Below, piece after piece: positions 8,418 to 15,619 of a DNA stretch of 33,661 nt. This DNA comes from Clostridia bacterium (GTDB taxonomy: Bacteria; Bacillota; Clostridia; Peptostreptococcales; Anaerovoracaceae). How positions within the stretch are numbered: position 1 is the stretch's first letter; every line of letters begins with the position of its first letter. Location of the stretch: assembly GCA_024693105.1 (NCBI GenBank), contig JAILLO010000075.1, forward strand, positions 1-33,661, in the 5' to 3' direction. A program made the translations under genes and the position numbers. The notes under the pieces are model-generated. The model was not told where the DNA came from. It worked only from the letters and a program-made list of their open reading frames with translations, and did no database searches.

Positions 8418-8691
8418 CTTACTTTCCTCCTGCACTTACACTTTTTTGAATGCACATTTTTTTCGGTTTTATACTAACATCAGTTACATAAAAGGAAATT
8501 AAGGGTTTATAAAAAGATTATTAACAAATTTTAACTATTAATTAAACAAGGTGCATTTTTCCCGTCAGCTTTTAAAATTTTCACCTGTTCAACATATAAT
8601 CATCACATTTGAAAGGTAAACTTATAAACATAGAGCGGGGGAGTTAAGACCACCCCTAAGCTTTCCTTCTTTTATTGAATACACACACTTT
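8418..8691. other. AT-rich upstream region of the export operon
   Basis: No gene is supported here. On the minus strand a TATAAA (around 8469-8474) could be a -10 for the export operon, but no good -35 is paired with it. The stretch 8500-8550 is very AT-rich with several TTAA steps and may act as an upstream promoter element. A 64-residue open frame near the right end has no ribosome site and crosses a terminator, so it is not called. Confidence 0.35.
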
Positions 8692-8733
8692 AAAGGAAAA
8701 ATCCCGGGTTCAGGCCCCGGGATTTTTCCTTTT
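8692..8733. terminator. Strong terminator downstream of metH
   Basis: A perfect 17-bp stem (8692-8708 with 8716-8732) with a 7-nt loop. The arms contain A/T tracts at their outer ends, so it can terminate in both directions. It stands about 100 bp after the metH stop on the minus strand and closes the sprT-ogt-metH operon. Confidence 0.85.
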
Positions 8734-8742
8734 ATAATATTC

Positions 8743-8762
8743 TTTTGTTTTGTTTTGTTTTG
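8743..8762. repeat. (TTTTG)x4 short tandem repeat
   Basis: Four perfect TTTTG units lie in the 3' region between metH and its terminator. They are not in a gene, so copy-number change would not shift a reading frame. Confidence 0.8.
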
Positions 8763-8829
8763 TTGCCTGATGCCTTTTGGTCTGCAGCCGGGAAGTCCCG
8801 ACGCGGACCGTGTCATAAGCCGCTTGTGA

Positions 8830-11274
8830 TTACAGGAGGACTTCTTTTGCTATATCGACCGATTCCTTTGCATCGCGCGCATAAAAATCAGCACCTATTT
8901 TCATGGCGTAATCCTTTGTAAGAACTGCTCCGCCTACCATGATTTTGCATGGCAGGTTTTTCTCGCGGAGAAGGCTGATTGTTTCCTTCATGCTTACAAG
9001 AGTCGTTGTCATAAGCGCCGACAGCCCTACAAGCCGGACATCGTTTTTTTCGACGGCATCAGCAACTGCCTTGTATTCCACATCTTTTCCGAGGTCGATA
9101 ACCTCAAAGCCGTAGTTTTCAAGAAGTACTTTGACGATATTTTTGCCGATGTCATGGACATCTCCCTTTACCGTCGCAAGAACGATTTTCCCCTTGGATT
9201 CACTTGATGCACCGCTTTCTTTCAGCTTAGTTTTGATAACTTCAAAAGCAGCCTGGGCACAGTTTGCCGCCATAATGAGCTGCGGCAGAAATATTCTGCC
9301 CGTTTCAAATTCACTGCCTGCCTTGTCGAGTGCGGGAATCAGCATTCCGTTTACGATTTCCATAGGGTCGTTATTATTAAGAAGCTCTTCCGTAAGGCGG
9401 CCTGTTTCTTCGCGAAGACCGTGCGCTATAAGATAACCGAGGTCTCTTGATGTATCTGCTGCCGCTTCCGGAGCAGATGAAGCCTTTGAAGGCCCGGCAA
9501 AATTCCGCGGTTTTTCCGCAGCAGGCGCGGTCTTTTGGGCGACCTTTTGATTTGCCGCTTTTGCAGGGACGAAATCCTTGTAAGCCTCAATATATTTAAC
9601 TGCATTTTTGTCATAAGAGGCAAGCATCCTGTAGGCTCTTACGGCTCCTGTCATATTTTCATCGTTTGGATTGATGATAGGAAGATCGAGTCCTGCCATC
9701 AGCGCCATTGAAAGAAAGGTCTGGTTGATAAGAGGCCTGTTTGGAAGTCCGAATGAAATATTTGAAACACCAAGCGCGGTTTTCATGCCGAGTTCGCTTT
9801 TGACCTTCGAAAGGGCATCAAGGGTATTCATGACGTTTTCCTGCTCCGCAGATGCGGCAAGAGTCAGGCAGTCCACAAATATTTCTTTCTTTTTAATGCC
9901 GATTCGCTCCGCGTTTTCAAGAATTTTTTTCGCGATTCTGATTCTGTCGGCAGATGTTTTCGGTATGCCCTGTTCATCAAGAGTAAGCGCGATAAGAGCG
10001 GCGCCGTATTTCTTTGCGACGGGGAGAACGTTTTCCATGGATTTTTTCTCGCCGTTTACGGAATTGAGAAGCGGTTTGCCGTTGTAAATACGCAAGGCTC
10101 TTTCCATGACCTTCGGATTTGTAGTGTCTATCTGAAGCGGCGTGTCGCTGATTTCCTGGATTGCTTTGACTACTTTGCACATCATGCCTGCTTCGTCAAT
10201 ATCGGGAATGCCGACGTTGACATCGAGGATTTCGGCGCCGCCTTCAGTCTGTTCAAGCGCAAGATTCAGCGCGTAGGAAATGTTGTCGGAAAGGAGAGCC
10301 TCCTTAAGCGCACGTCTTGCCGTTGGGTTCAGTCTTTCCCCGACGATTTTAGGACCGTCTATAATTACTGTTTTTGAAGGAGTACATACAGCGGAAGGAA
10401 TTTCTTTGCTTTGCTTCACGAAGGTTTTTCCTTCAAGCATTTTTGAAAGACCTGTTATAAATTCAGGCGTTGTTCCGCAGCAGCCGCCCATAAATCTGAC
10501 GCCGAAGCGTATTGTTTTTTCCATAAATGCGCAGAAATCAGCCGCTTCTATGGAGTATTCCCCCGTTTCGGGATCGGGAAGTCCTGCGTTTGGTTTTACA
10601 AGAAGCGGAAGGTTGGTCCATCTGCTTATTTCCGAAATAATAGGATACATTTCCGCAGGTCCCAGGGAGCAGTTGATACCAAGGGCATCGACACCGAGGC
10701 CGTCTGCCGTAAGGGCAAATGCCGAAGGCGTGCAGCCCGTAAAGGTTCTGCCGTTTTCTTCAAAGGACATTGAAACAATCAGCGGAAGGTCGGAATTTTC
10801 TTTTACCGCAAGTATTGCCGCTTTCAGTTCGTAAAGATCGGTCATTGTTTCGATAACAAAAAGATCTGCGCCGTCAGAGGCGGCAACAATTTCCCTAAAT
10901 GCATCGTATGCCTCTTCAAACTGCAGCGAACCGTTTGGAACAAGCAGCTTGCCAAGAGGGCCTATATCAAGGGCGACAAGCGCTTTTTCGCCGGCTGCGG
11001 CTTTTGCGTTTTTAATTGCGGCCGTTATTACTTCACGGACAGAATAACCGCTTCTTGCAAGCTTATATCTGTTTGCACCGAAAGTGCAGGTGTAGATAAT
11101 ATCGGCACCGGCATTTACATAAGCCGAATGCACGGATTTTATCATTTCAGGCGTTGTAATTCCTACAACCTCGGGGAGCTTTCCTGTTTCAAGACCTGCC
11201 TGCTGAAGCATTGTTCCCATGCCGCCGTCAAGCAGTACAAATTCTTTTTTTTCAATCAGTTCATGAAATTTCAA
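8830..11274 (-). CDS. metH: Cobalamin-dependent methionine synthase, lacking the reactivation domain
   Basis: Transfers the methyl group of methyltetrahydrofolate through cobalamin to homocysteine. The 814 residues hold, in order: the homocysteine/zinc domain (about 1-290, with LLDGGMGTML, GINCS and the GGCCGT cysteine pair), the pterin-binding domain (about 310-560, IVGERLNPT and LDVNVG), a low-complexity Ala/Lys/Pro linker (about 575-615), the cobalamin cap, and the cobalamin domain with D705-x-H707-x-x-G710. E. coli MetH has about 1,227 residues; the missing AdoMet-binding reactivation domain is encoded separately by the next upstream gene. Start is TTG at 11274, 12 nt after an AGGAGG, a slightly long spacing. 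Only 3 bp separate it from the reactivation gene. Confidence 0.93.
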   Translation of the reverse strand: MKFHELIEKKEFVLLDGGMGTMLQQAGLETGKLPEVVGITTPEMIKSVHSAYVNAGADIIYTCTFGANRYKLARSGYSVREVITAAIKNAKAAAGEKALVALDIGPLGKLLVPNGSLQFEEAYDAFREIVAASDGADLFVIETMTDLYELKAAILAVKENSDLPLIVSMSFEENGRTFTGCTPSAFALTADGLGVDALGINCSLGPAEMYPIISEISRWTNLPLLVKPNAGLPDPETGEYSIEAADFCAFMEKTIRFGVRFMGGCCGTTPEFITGLSKMLEGKTFVKQSKEIPSAVCTPSKTVIIDGPKIVGERLNPTARRALKEALLSDNISYALNLALEQTEGGAEILDVNVGIPDIDEAGMMCKVVKAIQEISDTPLQIDTTNPKVMERALRIYNGKPLLNSVNGEKKSMENVLPVAKKYGAALIALTLDEQGIPKTSADRIRIAKKILENAERIGIKKKEIFVDCLTLAASAEQENVMNTLDALSKVKSELGMKTALGVSNISFGLPNRPLINQTFLSMALMAGLDLPIINPNDENMTGAVRAYRMLASYDKNAVKYIEAYKDFVPAKAANQKVAQKTAPAAEKPRNFAGPSKASSAPEAAADTSRDLGYLIAHGLREETGRLTEELLNNNDPMEIVNGMLIPALDKAGSEFETGRIFLPQLIMAANCAQAAFEVIKTKLKESGASSESKGKIVLATVKGDVHDIGKNIVKVLLENYGFEVIDLGKDVEYKAVADAVEKNDVRLVGLSALMTTTLVSMKETISLLREKNLPCKIMVGGAVLTKDYAMKIGADFYARDAKESVDIAKEVLL

Positions 11275-11277
11275 TTT

Positions 11278-12648
11278 CTAATTTTTCCTCCTGAAATTGC
11301 ATGTTTCGCTCAAATTACAGCTGTCGCAGTCGTGTGAAGAAGGACACGAAGGCCCTTTTGCCTCTCTTCTCATAATGCCGGCTGCCTGCATGCCGGTTGG
11401 AGCGTATGTTGTTTTGAGTGCCTCTGTTTTAAAAACATAAGGCTTCACAGTTGATTTTGCGGATTTCTTTTTTTGTTTTGCCGGAGTATGCGAATATGAT
11501 TTCGGTATATTAAAAATCAACTTGGGATCCGAATTTTTAGGGCCGTTTTTTATATAATCCGCATCGATATCCTCATAAACCGGAGCTCTGGCTTCGGAAG
11601 GGTCCTGTATCCATGTCTCCGGTGAAGAGACATAGGCTTTCTGTCTTTTTTCCGGCATATTGCTTTTGCGCCTTTTGAATAAAGAAAAATCCTCTTTTTC
11701 TTTTTCGGCTTCTTTTTCGGCGGGAACAGCGGCGGTGATATTTTCCGGCTCTTCGGAAGCGGAATCTTCTTCCTGAGGCGGTCTGCCTGCAGAAGCATCA
11801 TATGTTTTTCCGATGCCGTCAAAGCCGGTAAGCTCCGCAAGTGCCTGAATTGTATTTCTTCCGAGGGAAGATTTCTTTTTGTTTGCTTTTTTTGTCTTTG
11901 TTCTCTGAAGTCTTCCGGGTGTAATTCCCTCAGGCTGTTCCTGCTCCGCTTCTGCGGTTTTTTCGGGTGCGCTTTTCCCGGAGGCTTCGCCTGTTTCCCT
12001 GCCCTGCTGAGCTTTTTCCTTTGCGAGCGTCTTTTCGTCCTCGTAAAATCTTGTAGGCCTGTTTGTCATTCCTAAAAGCGCAGTGACCGATTTGACAGGA
12101 GTCATAAGTCCGCTTTCATTGAGGGAAAGCCCGATTTTCTTTGAGGCGTCTACAAGAAGCAGAAAATCCTCCTGAACACTTAACGGAAAGTCACCGTAAC
12201 CGGGACTGAAGCGTCTTGTGAAGTGATAGTCTTCAAAACGGTCTTCGAGTATGATCTCTATTTTGTCGCAGACCTGCTCTATCGCAACATTTGCCATCGA
12301 ATCAAGTATTACCGCTGCAGACATGTCCATAATCTGCGCCTTGCGTATAAGCATATCGACTTCGACGGAAAGCGTTGCGGCAAAAAAGACAACTTTATCG
12401 CTGCTGTAAAGAAGCTTGGAAATATCGGCGCCGATAAGAGGCAGCTTGGGATCGTCCACATCATAAACCTTGTAGGTATAACGAGGCCGCGCAGTTTTGA
12501 GGAGCTCTCTTTGACATTCGTTCATAAGGAGACGCAGCTCCTGCGTCGGTTCAAGGTTAATGTCTGTGTTTCTGTTTCCCAGAAGTCTTAAAACTTCTTT
12601 CTGGTTTAAAGATGTAAGCTTGACCGGTCTGTCATTTTGGTAGCTCAA
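11278..12648 (-). CDS. Separate methionine synthase reactivation-domain protein with long C-terminal extension
   Basis: About 456 residues. The first 195 or so match the MetH AdoMet-binding activation domain: YDVDDPKLPLIGADISKLL, an active-site-like RRFSPGYGDFPLSVQ segment (about 145-159; the E. coli motif is RxxxGYP) and SGLMTPVKSVTALLGM. It should reductively remethylate inactive cob(II)alamin on MetH. Residues about 200-430 are a charged Lys/Glu/Pro/Ser-rich extension, probably disordered, and the C-terminus is a cysteine cluster, C-x5-C-x2-C-x5-C. The TTG at 12648 is the likely start: AAGGAGGG lies 7 nt before it and TTGA overlaps the ogt stop. An ATG two codons upstream would sit on the ribosome site. 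Confidence 0.85.
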   Translation of the reverse strand: MSYQNDRPVKLTSLNQKEVLRLLGNRNTDINLEPTQELRLLMNECQRELLKTARPRYTYKVYDVDDPKLPLIGADISKLLYSSDKVVFFAATLSVEVDMLIRKAQIMDMSAAVILDSMANVAIEQVCDKIEIILEDRFEDYHFTRRFSPGYGDFPLSVQEDFLLLVDASKKIGLSLNESGLMTPVKSVTALLGMTNRPTRFYEDEKTLAKEKAQQGRETGEASGKSAPEKTAEAEQEQPEGITPGRLQRTKTKKANKKKSSLGRNTIQALAELTGFDGIGKTYDASAGRPPQEEDSASEEPENITAAVPAEKEAEKEKEDFSLFKRRKSNMPEKRQKAYVSSPETWIQDPSEARAPVYEDIDADYIKNGPKNSDPKLIFNIPKSYSHTPAKQKKKSAKSTVKPYVFKTEALKTTYAPTGMQAAGIMRREAKGPSCPSSHDCDSCNLSETCNFRRKN

Positions 12649-13196
12649 TGCCATCCCTCCTTGTATTTGCAGCCTTCTATATCAAGAAGCATGCTTTTGA
12701 AGTTTAAGCCTGCGGCATAGCCGATAAGTTTTCCGGATTCACCTATAACTCTGTGACACGGAATCACAATCGCAATAGGATTTTTGTTCGCCGTCTGGCC
12801 GACTGCTCTTGCCGCCATGCGGGAGCCTACGGCTTCTGCAATTTCAGCGTAGGTTTTTGTTTTTCCGTACGGAATTTTTGTTATTTCACGCCATACCTTC
12901 ATTTGAAACTCTGTACCTTCCATAAATACGGGAAGCTTAAAATCCTTTCTGCGTTTGTGAAGATATTCGTCAAGCTGCCTGTAAGCTTCTTTTATAATGA
13001 AAGTCTCTTCTTCGGTGCCTACAGGAGGCGGAGTCTGTGATGCGAAAAATATGTCGGTAACTGCTCCGCTTCTTTCGGCAATTCCGATTTTTCCGAGCAT
13101 TGTTTCATAGAAGAAATATTTTTTTGTGTCATGAACCGGTTCTTCCTCCTTCGGTTCGACAAATTCTATCTGATCTGTAAAGTCCAAGTTCTGCAT
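12645..13196 (-). CDS. ogt: Methylated-DNA-[protein]-cysteine S-methyltransferase
   Basis: A suicide repair protein that moves the alkyl group from O6-alkylguanine to its own cysteine. The 183-residue protein has the IPCHRV active site with the acceptor at C147, the conserved FQMKVW and IPYGKTKTYAEIA segments, a GSRMAARAVG helix-turn-helix and the NPIAIVIPCHRVIG loop. An N-terminal stretch of about 25 residues, acidic and without known function, precedes the family core. GGGG lies a few bases before the ATG. It is 9 bp after the sprT-like gene and its stop overlaps the start of the MetH reactivation gene, so all are co-transcribed. Confidence 0.93.
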   Translation of the reverse strand: MQNLDFTDQIEFVEPKEEEPVHDTKKYFFYETMLGKIGIAERSGAVTDIFFASQTPPPVGTEEETFIIKEAYRQLDEYLHKRRKDFKLPVFMEGTEFQMKVWREITKIPYGKTKTYAEIAEAVGSRMAARAVGQTANKNPIAIVIPCHRVIGESGKLIGYAAGLNFKSMLLDIEGCKYKEGWH

Positions 13197-13205
13197 TTTT
13201 TCCCC

Positions 13206-13793
13206 TTATCTGATTCTCTTAAGCTTTCCGCCGCAACGGCATCTGTACATATGCGGGCTTTCGATGATTCTGCACATTTTCATGCGCGGAAATTCTGCCC
13301 CGCATTTTGTACATACCACAAGGTATTTTGATTCTGAGGCGGCCTTTGCCGAATTTAAAAATTCTCTTTTTCTGTGATATTCTATGAAGGCGGGATCTGT
13401 TATCCCGTTTTCTTCGGGCGTTGAAGCTCTTTTGACGTTATAGCCGAATTCTCTGTTGACTATGTCGGCACAGCGCTGCCAGCGACCCCCGTGTGAATGG
13501 CAGCCTTCAATCGTATGAAGGACTTCATGAATAAGAGTCTGCCTTATGCTTTTCAGCGGTGCGGTAAGCATGGCCTCTGCCAGTTCAATTATGAAGCTTC
13601 CGGTTTTGTAATCCCTGCGGCATGCGCCAAAACGGCATTTTGCCCTGGTGTTGATATATACATGCGGGTTAATTCTTGCAGCGGGCACAAGGCCGGGCAT
13701 CATGACCTGACGGATAACAAAAGCAAGCTGTTCGTCCGCAAATTTTTGCATTTTGCTGCCATATTTTCCTGCGTACTCTTTTGTCGTCTGCAT
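13206..13793 (-). CDS. SprT-like zinc metallopeptidase-domain protein
   Basis: A 195-residue protein with the SprT-like arrangement: a zinc-protease motif H89-E90-x-x-H93 (LIHEVLHTIEGC), a further histidine ligand candidate in HSHGGRW (H99/H101), and a C-terminal zinc-ribbon with two cysteine knuckles (VCTKCG and YRCRCGG). Eukaryotic relatives (SPRTN) cut DNA-protein crosslinks; bacterial roles are mostly unproven. ATG 13793 is preferred, 6 nt after GGGAGG; an in-frame TTG at 13811 precedes that site. It is the first gene of the operon with ogt and metH, behind a good promoter. The link to alkylation repair is suggestive only. Confidence 0.85.
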   Translation of the reverse strand: MQTTKEYAGKYGSKMQKFADEQLAFVIRQVMMPGLVPAARINPHVYINTRAKCRFGACRRDYKTGSFIIELAEAMLTAPLKSIRQTLIHEVLHTIEGCHSHGGRWQRCADIVNREFGYNVKRASTPEENGITDPAFIEYHRKREFLNSAKAASESKYLVVCTKCGAEFPRMKMCRIIESPHMYRCRCGGKLKRIR

Positions 13794-13822
13794 GCAATAC
13801 CTCCCGGACAAACTTACATTCT

Positions 13823-13852
13823 ATTATACTAAAAACGACAGGATGTTTTCAA
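13823..13852 (-). promoter_or_regulatory. Promoter of the sprT-ogt-metH operon
   Basis: On the minus strand TTGAAA (13847-13852) is followed after 18 bp by a perfect TATAAT (13823-13828). The start of transcription would fall about 20 bp before the sprT-like ribosome site. Confidence 0.7.
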
Positions 13853-13855
13853 GGG

Positions 13856-13903
13856 AAATCCCCTTTTTCCAACGGCTGCAAATCCCCTTTTTTCAACGGC
13901 TGC
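13856..13903. repeat. Two tandem 24-bp direct repeats
   Basis: Units 13856-13879 and 13880-13903 differ at one base and end in AACGGCTGC. Two further GGCTGC copies follow within 80 bp. They begin just upstream of the -35 of the minus-strand operon and lie between two divergent promoters. Confidence 0.8.
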
Positions 13904-13988
13904 GCCATGCGCCAAACCGGCCCCGCAAAAATCCGCAGTGCGGCTGCATATAAAAATGTCCAAAACTGCAACTTTTGGCTGCATGCTG

Positions 13989-14017
13989 TTGAAATAATCA
14001 GAGAATCAGAGTATAAT
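13989..14017 (+). promoter_or_regulatory. Promoter of the HPt gene
   Basis: TTGAAA (13989-13994), 17-bp spacer, perfect TATAAT (14012-14017). Transcription would start near 14024, giving a leader of about 50 nt. Confidence 0.75.
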
Positions 14018-14073
14018 TAAGAGATAATAATTGCAAAAATGTACTTGATTGAAAGGTACTCAAGGAGGATACG

Positions 14074-14430
14074 ATGTCAAACGATGAAATGCTGGACGTA
14101 CTGGCGGAATGGGGTGCAGACGTTAGTAATGCGATGAAATCCATGCTGGACGACAAACAATTTTATAGAGACTGTCTTAACAAGCTTTTTGCCGATCCTT
14201 CCTTTTCACTTCTCGGGCGCCAGCTGAAGGCGGGAGATTTGGACGGGGCCTTTTCAAGTGCGCATATGCTCAAAGGCATCACAGCAACACTGGGGCTTAC
14301 GCCTATCAGCAAACCGATTTATGAAATTGTTGAGATTCTGAGAAAGAGAGAATCCGAAGGAACAGAGGATCTTTACAAGCTTATTTCCGAAAGGCACAAG
14401 GAACTTGGGAAAATCCTGAGTGAAGAGTAG
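14074..14430 (+). CDS. Stand-alone HPt (histidine phosphotransfer) domain protein
   Basis: A 118-residue helical protein with the HPt signature AHMLKGITATLG; H64 is the expected phospho-accepting histidine, followed by the conserved LKG and a glycine five residues on. HPt proteins relay phosphate between hybrid kinases and response regulators. No kinase or regulator gene is in the window, so the partner must be encoded elsewhere. AAGGAGGAT at 14062-14069 and a near-consensus promoter indicate good expression. The gene ends 4 bp from the convergent GIY-YIG gene without a clear terminator between them. Confidence 0.8.
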   Translation: MSNDEMLDVLAEWGADVSNAMKSMLDDKQFYRDCLNKLFADPSFSLLGRQLKAGDLDGAFSSAHMLKGITATLGLTPISKPIYEIVEILRKRESEGTEDLYKLISERHKELGKILSEE

Positions 14431-14434
14431 GCTT

Positions 14435-14707
14435 TCAGGACAGATTAAATACTTCGATGAGTTTAAGCTTTTCATCGCGTGACAGTTTTTTTACAGCTGC
14501 TTCGCGACGGAGAGCTTCGTTTTTTGTTGCGAGCTCTTCAAAATAAACCATTTCGACAGGACGCCTTGCACGTGTATATTTCGAGCCTTTGCCGGAATTA
14601 TGACACTCAAGGCGCTTTTGCAGATCGACGGTCCAGCCGGTATAAAGATTTCCGTCACTGCATCTTAATATATAAACATAATTTCCTTTTGTATTTTTAA
14701 ATTCCAT
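14435..14707 (-). CDS. GIY-YIG nuclease-family protein (UPF0213/YhbQ type)
   Basis: A 90-residue single-domain protein with the GIY-YIG core: YVYILRC (residues 10-16), LYTGWT (about 21-26), the conserved arginine in DLQKRL and HNSGKGSKYTRARRP. The glutamate in the ALRREAAVKKL helix completes the usual active site. Small proteins of this type are common in bacteria; YhbQ-like proteins have been linked to DNA repair, but the cellular role is uncertain. A GGTGG site precedes the ATG. It lies 33 bp after ylmH and is probably the last gene of that transcript. Confidence 0.9.
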   Translation of the reverse strand: MEFKNTKGNYVYILRCSDGNLYTGWTVDLQKRLECHNSGKGSKYTRARRPVEMVYFEELATKNEALRREAAVKKLSRDEKLKLIEVFNLS

Positions 14708-14740
14708 AATAAAACCACCGTCTGTATTTTGCAGCCGCCC

Positions 14741-15568
14741 TTAAAGGTACTGCCGCAGCGTAACAAAAGTCCTGTCTTTTCGCGTAGAACCGCCAATCTC
14801 AAGGAGAATAACCTTTCCTTTGCCGCGGAGCACAAGCTTGTCGCCTTCATGCACCGGCGCGTCTGTTTTCTGAACCTGAAGGCTGTTAACGAAAACAAGT
14901 CCGGAAGTGACAGCCTCCTGCGCTTTTGAGCGTGAAAGAGAAAAAGCCGATGCGATTATATTGTCAAGACGAAGGGATGAAACGGTGTCCTTAAAATCCC
15001 TGAATAGGTTTTCGGGAACCTGCAGCATGCGCACATCGGCAAGCTGCGCAGAAAGCTCGCTTCGCCCGGCTTTCCTGTAATTTGCAAGAAGAAAATCCGA
15101 AATTTCCCCAAGTATAACTATATCGGCACCGTCCTTGCGGACAAGTATGTCGCCTGCCTTTTCCCTGCGCACGCCAAGACCTGTCAGCGCACCGAGATAA
15201 TCACGGTGGGAAAGCTCTTTTCCTCCGCCGCTTTGCATCTGAAGGCAGCTCAAAGGATTGTCATCCGGATTGCTTTCGAAGTAGGTCTTAAAGGCTTCAA
15301 ACGGAATTTCTCTGCCGGTATGCCCGAATTTCGAAAAGGAAGGGTCATCAAGCATATAATCGGGGACAAAAAAACATACCGTTCTTTCGGCATCTTCATA
15401 TCCTCCGTAATATCCAAAGAAGAAATCCTTTTCCCTGCGGCACAGCTGCGTGAGGAGCGTGCGGCGGTGCATATCGAGAAAATCGGTTCTTGTCATCATG
15501 TAATTGTCACGGCATTTGCCGATTTTATCCTGGGCAGATGCCAGGAAATATTCATCTTCTTTTGTCAT
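14741..15568 (-). CDS. ylmH: YlmH/RqcP2-like S4-domain RNA-binding protein
   Basis: A 275-residue protein of the YlmH family. Typical elements are the HRDYLGALTGLGVRREKAGDI segment in the middle and a C-terminal S4 RNA-binding domain from about residue 195 (LRLDNIIASAFSLSRSKAQEAVTSGLVFVN). B. subtilis YlmH binds stalled 50S subunits carrying peptidyl-tRNA and can support ribosome quality control. In many Firmicutes ylmH lies in the division/ylm cluster; here it is between an HTH protein and a GIY-YIG gene. An AAAGGA site precedes the ATG with about 9-nt spacing. Confidence 0.9.
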   Translation of the reverse strand: MTKEDEYFLASAQDKIGKCRDNYMMTRTDFLDMHRRTLLTQLCRREKDFFFGYYGGYEDAERTVCFFVPDYMLDDPSFSKFGHTGREIPFEAFKTYFESNPDDNPLSCLQMQSGGGKELSHRDYLGALTGLGVRREKAGDILVRKDGADIVILGEISDFLLANYRKAGRSELSAQLADVRMLQVPENLFRDFKDTVSSLRLDNIIASAFSLSRSKAQEAVTSGLVFVNSLQVQKTDAPVHEGDKLVLRGKGKVILLEIGGSTRKDRTFVTLRQYL

Positions 15569-15619
15569 ATGAGTGTGTCCTTTGCAGGCTTTGCCGCTGG
15601 ATTTTCCGCAGCCGTCTTT

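Noticed and set aside
8622-8816. 64-codon minus-strand frame near the metH terminator
   Set aside because: It crosses the terminator stem and the TTTTG repeat and has no ribosome site.
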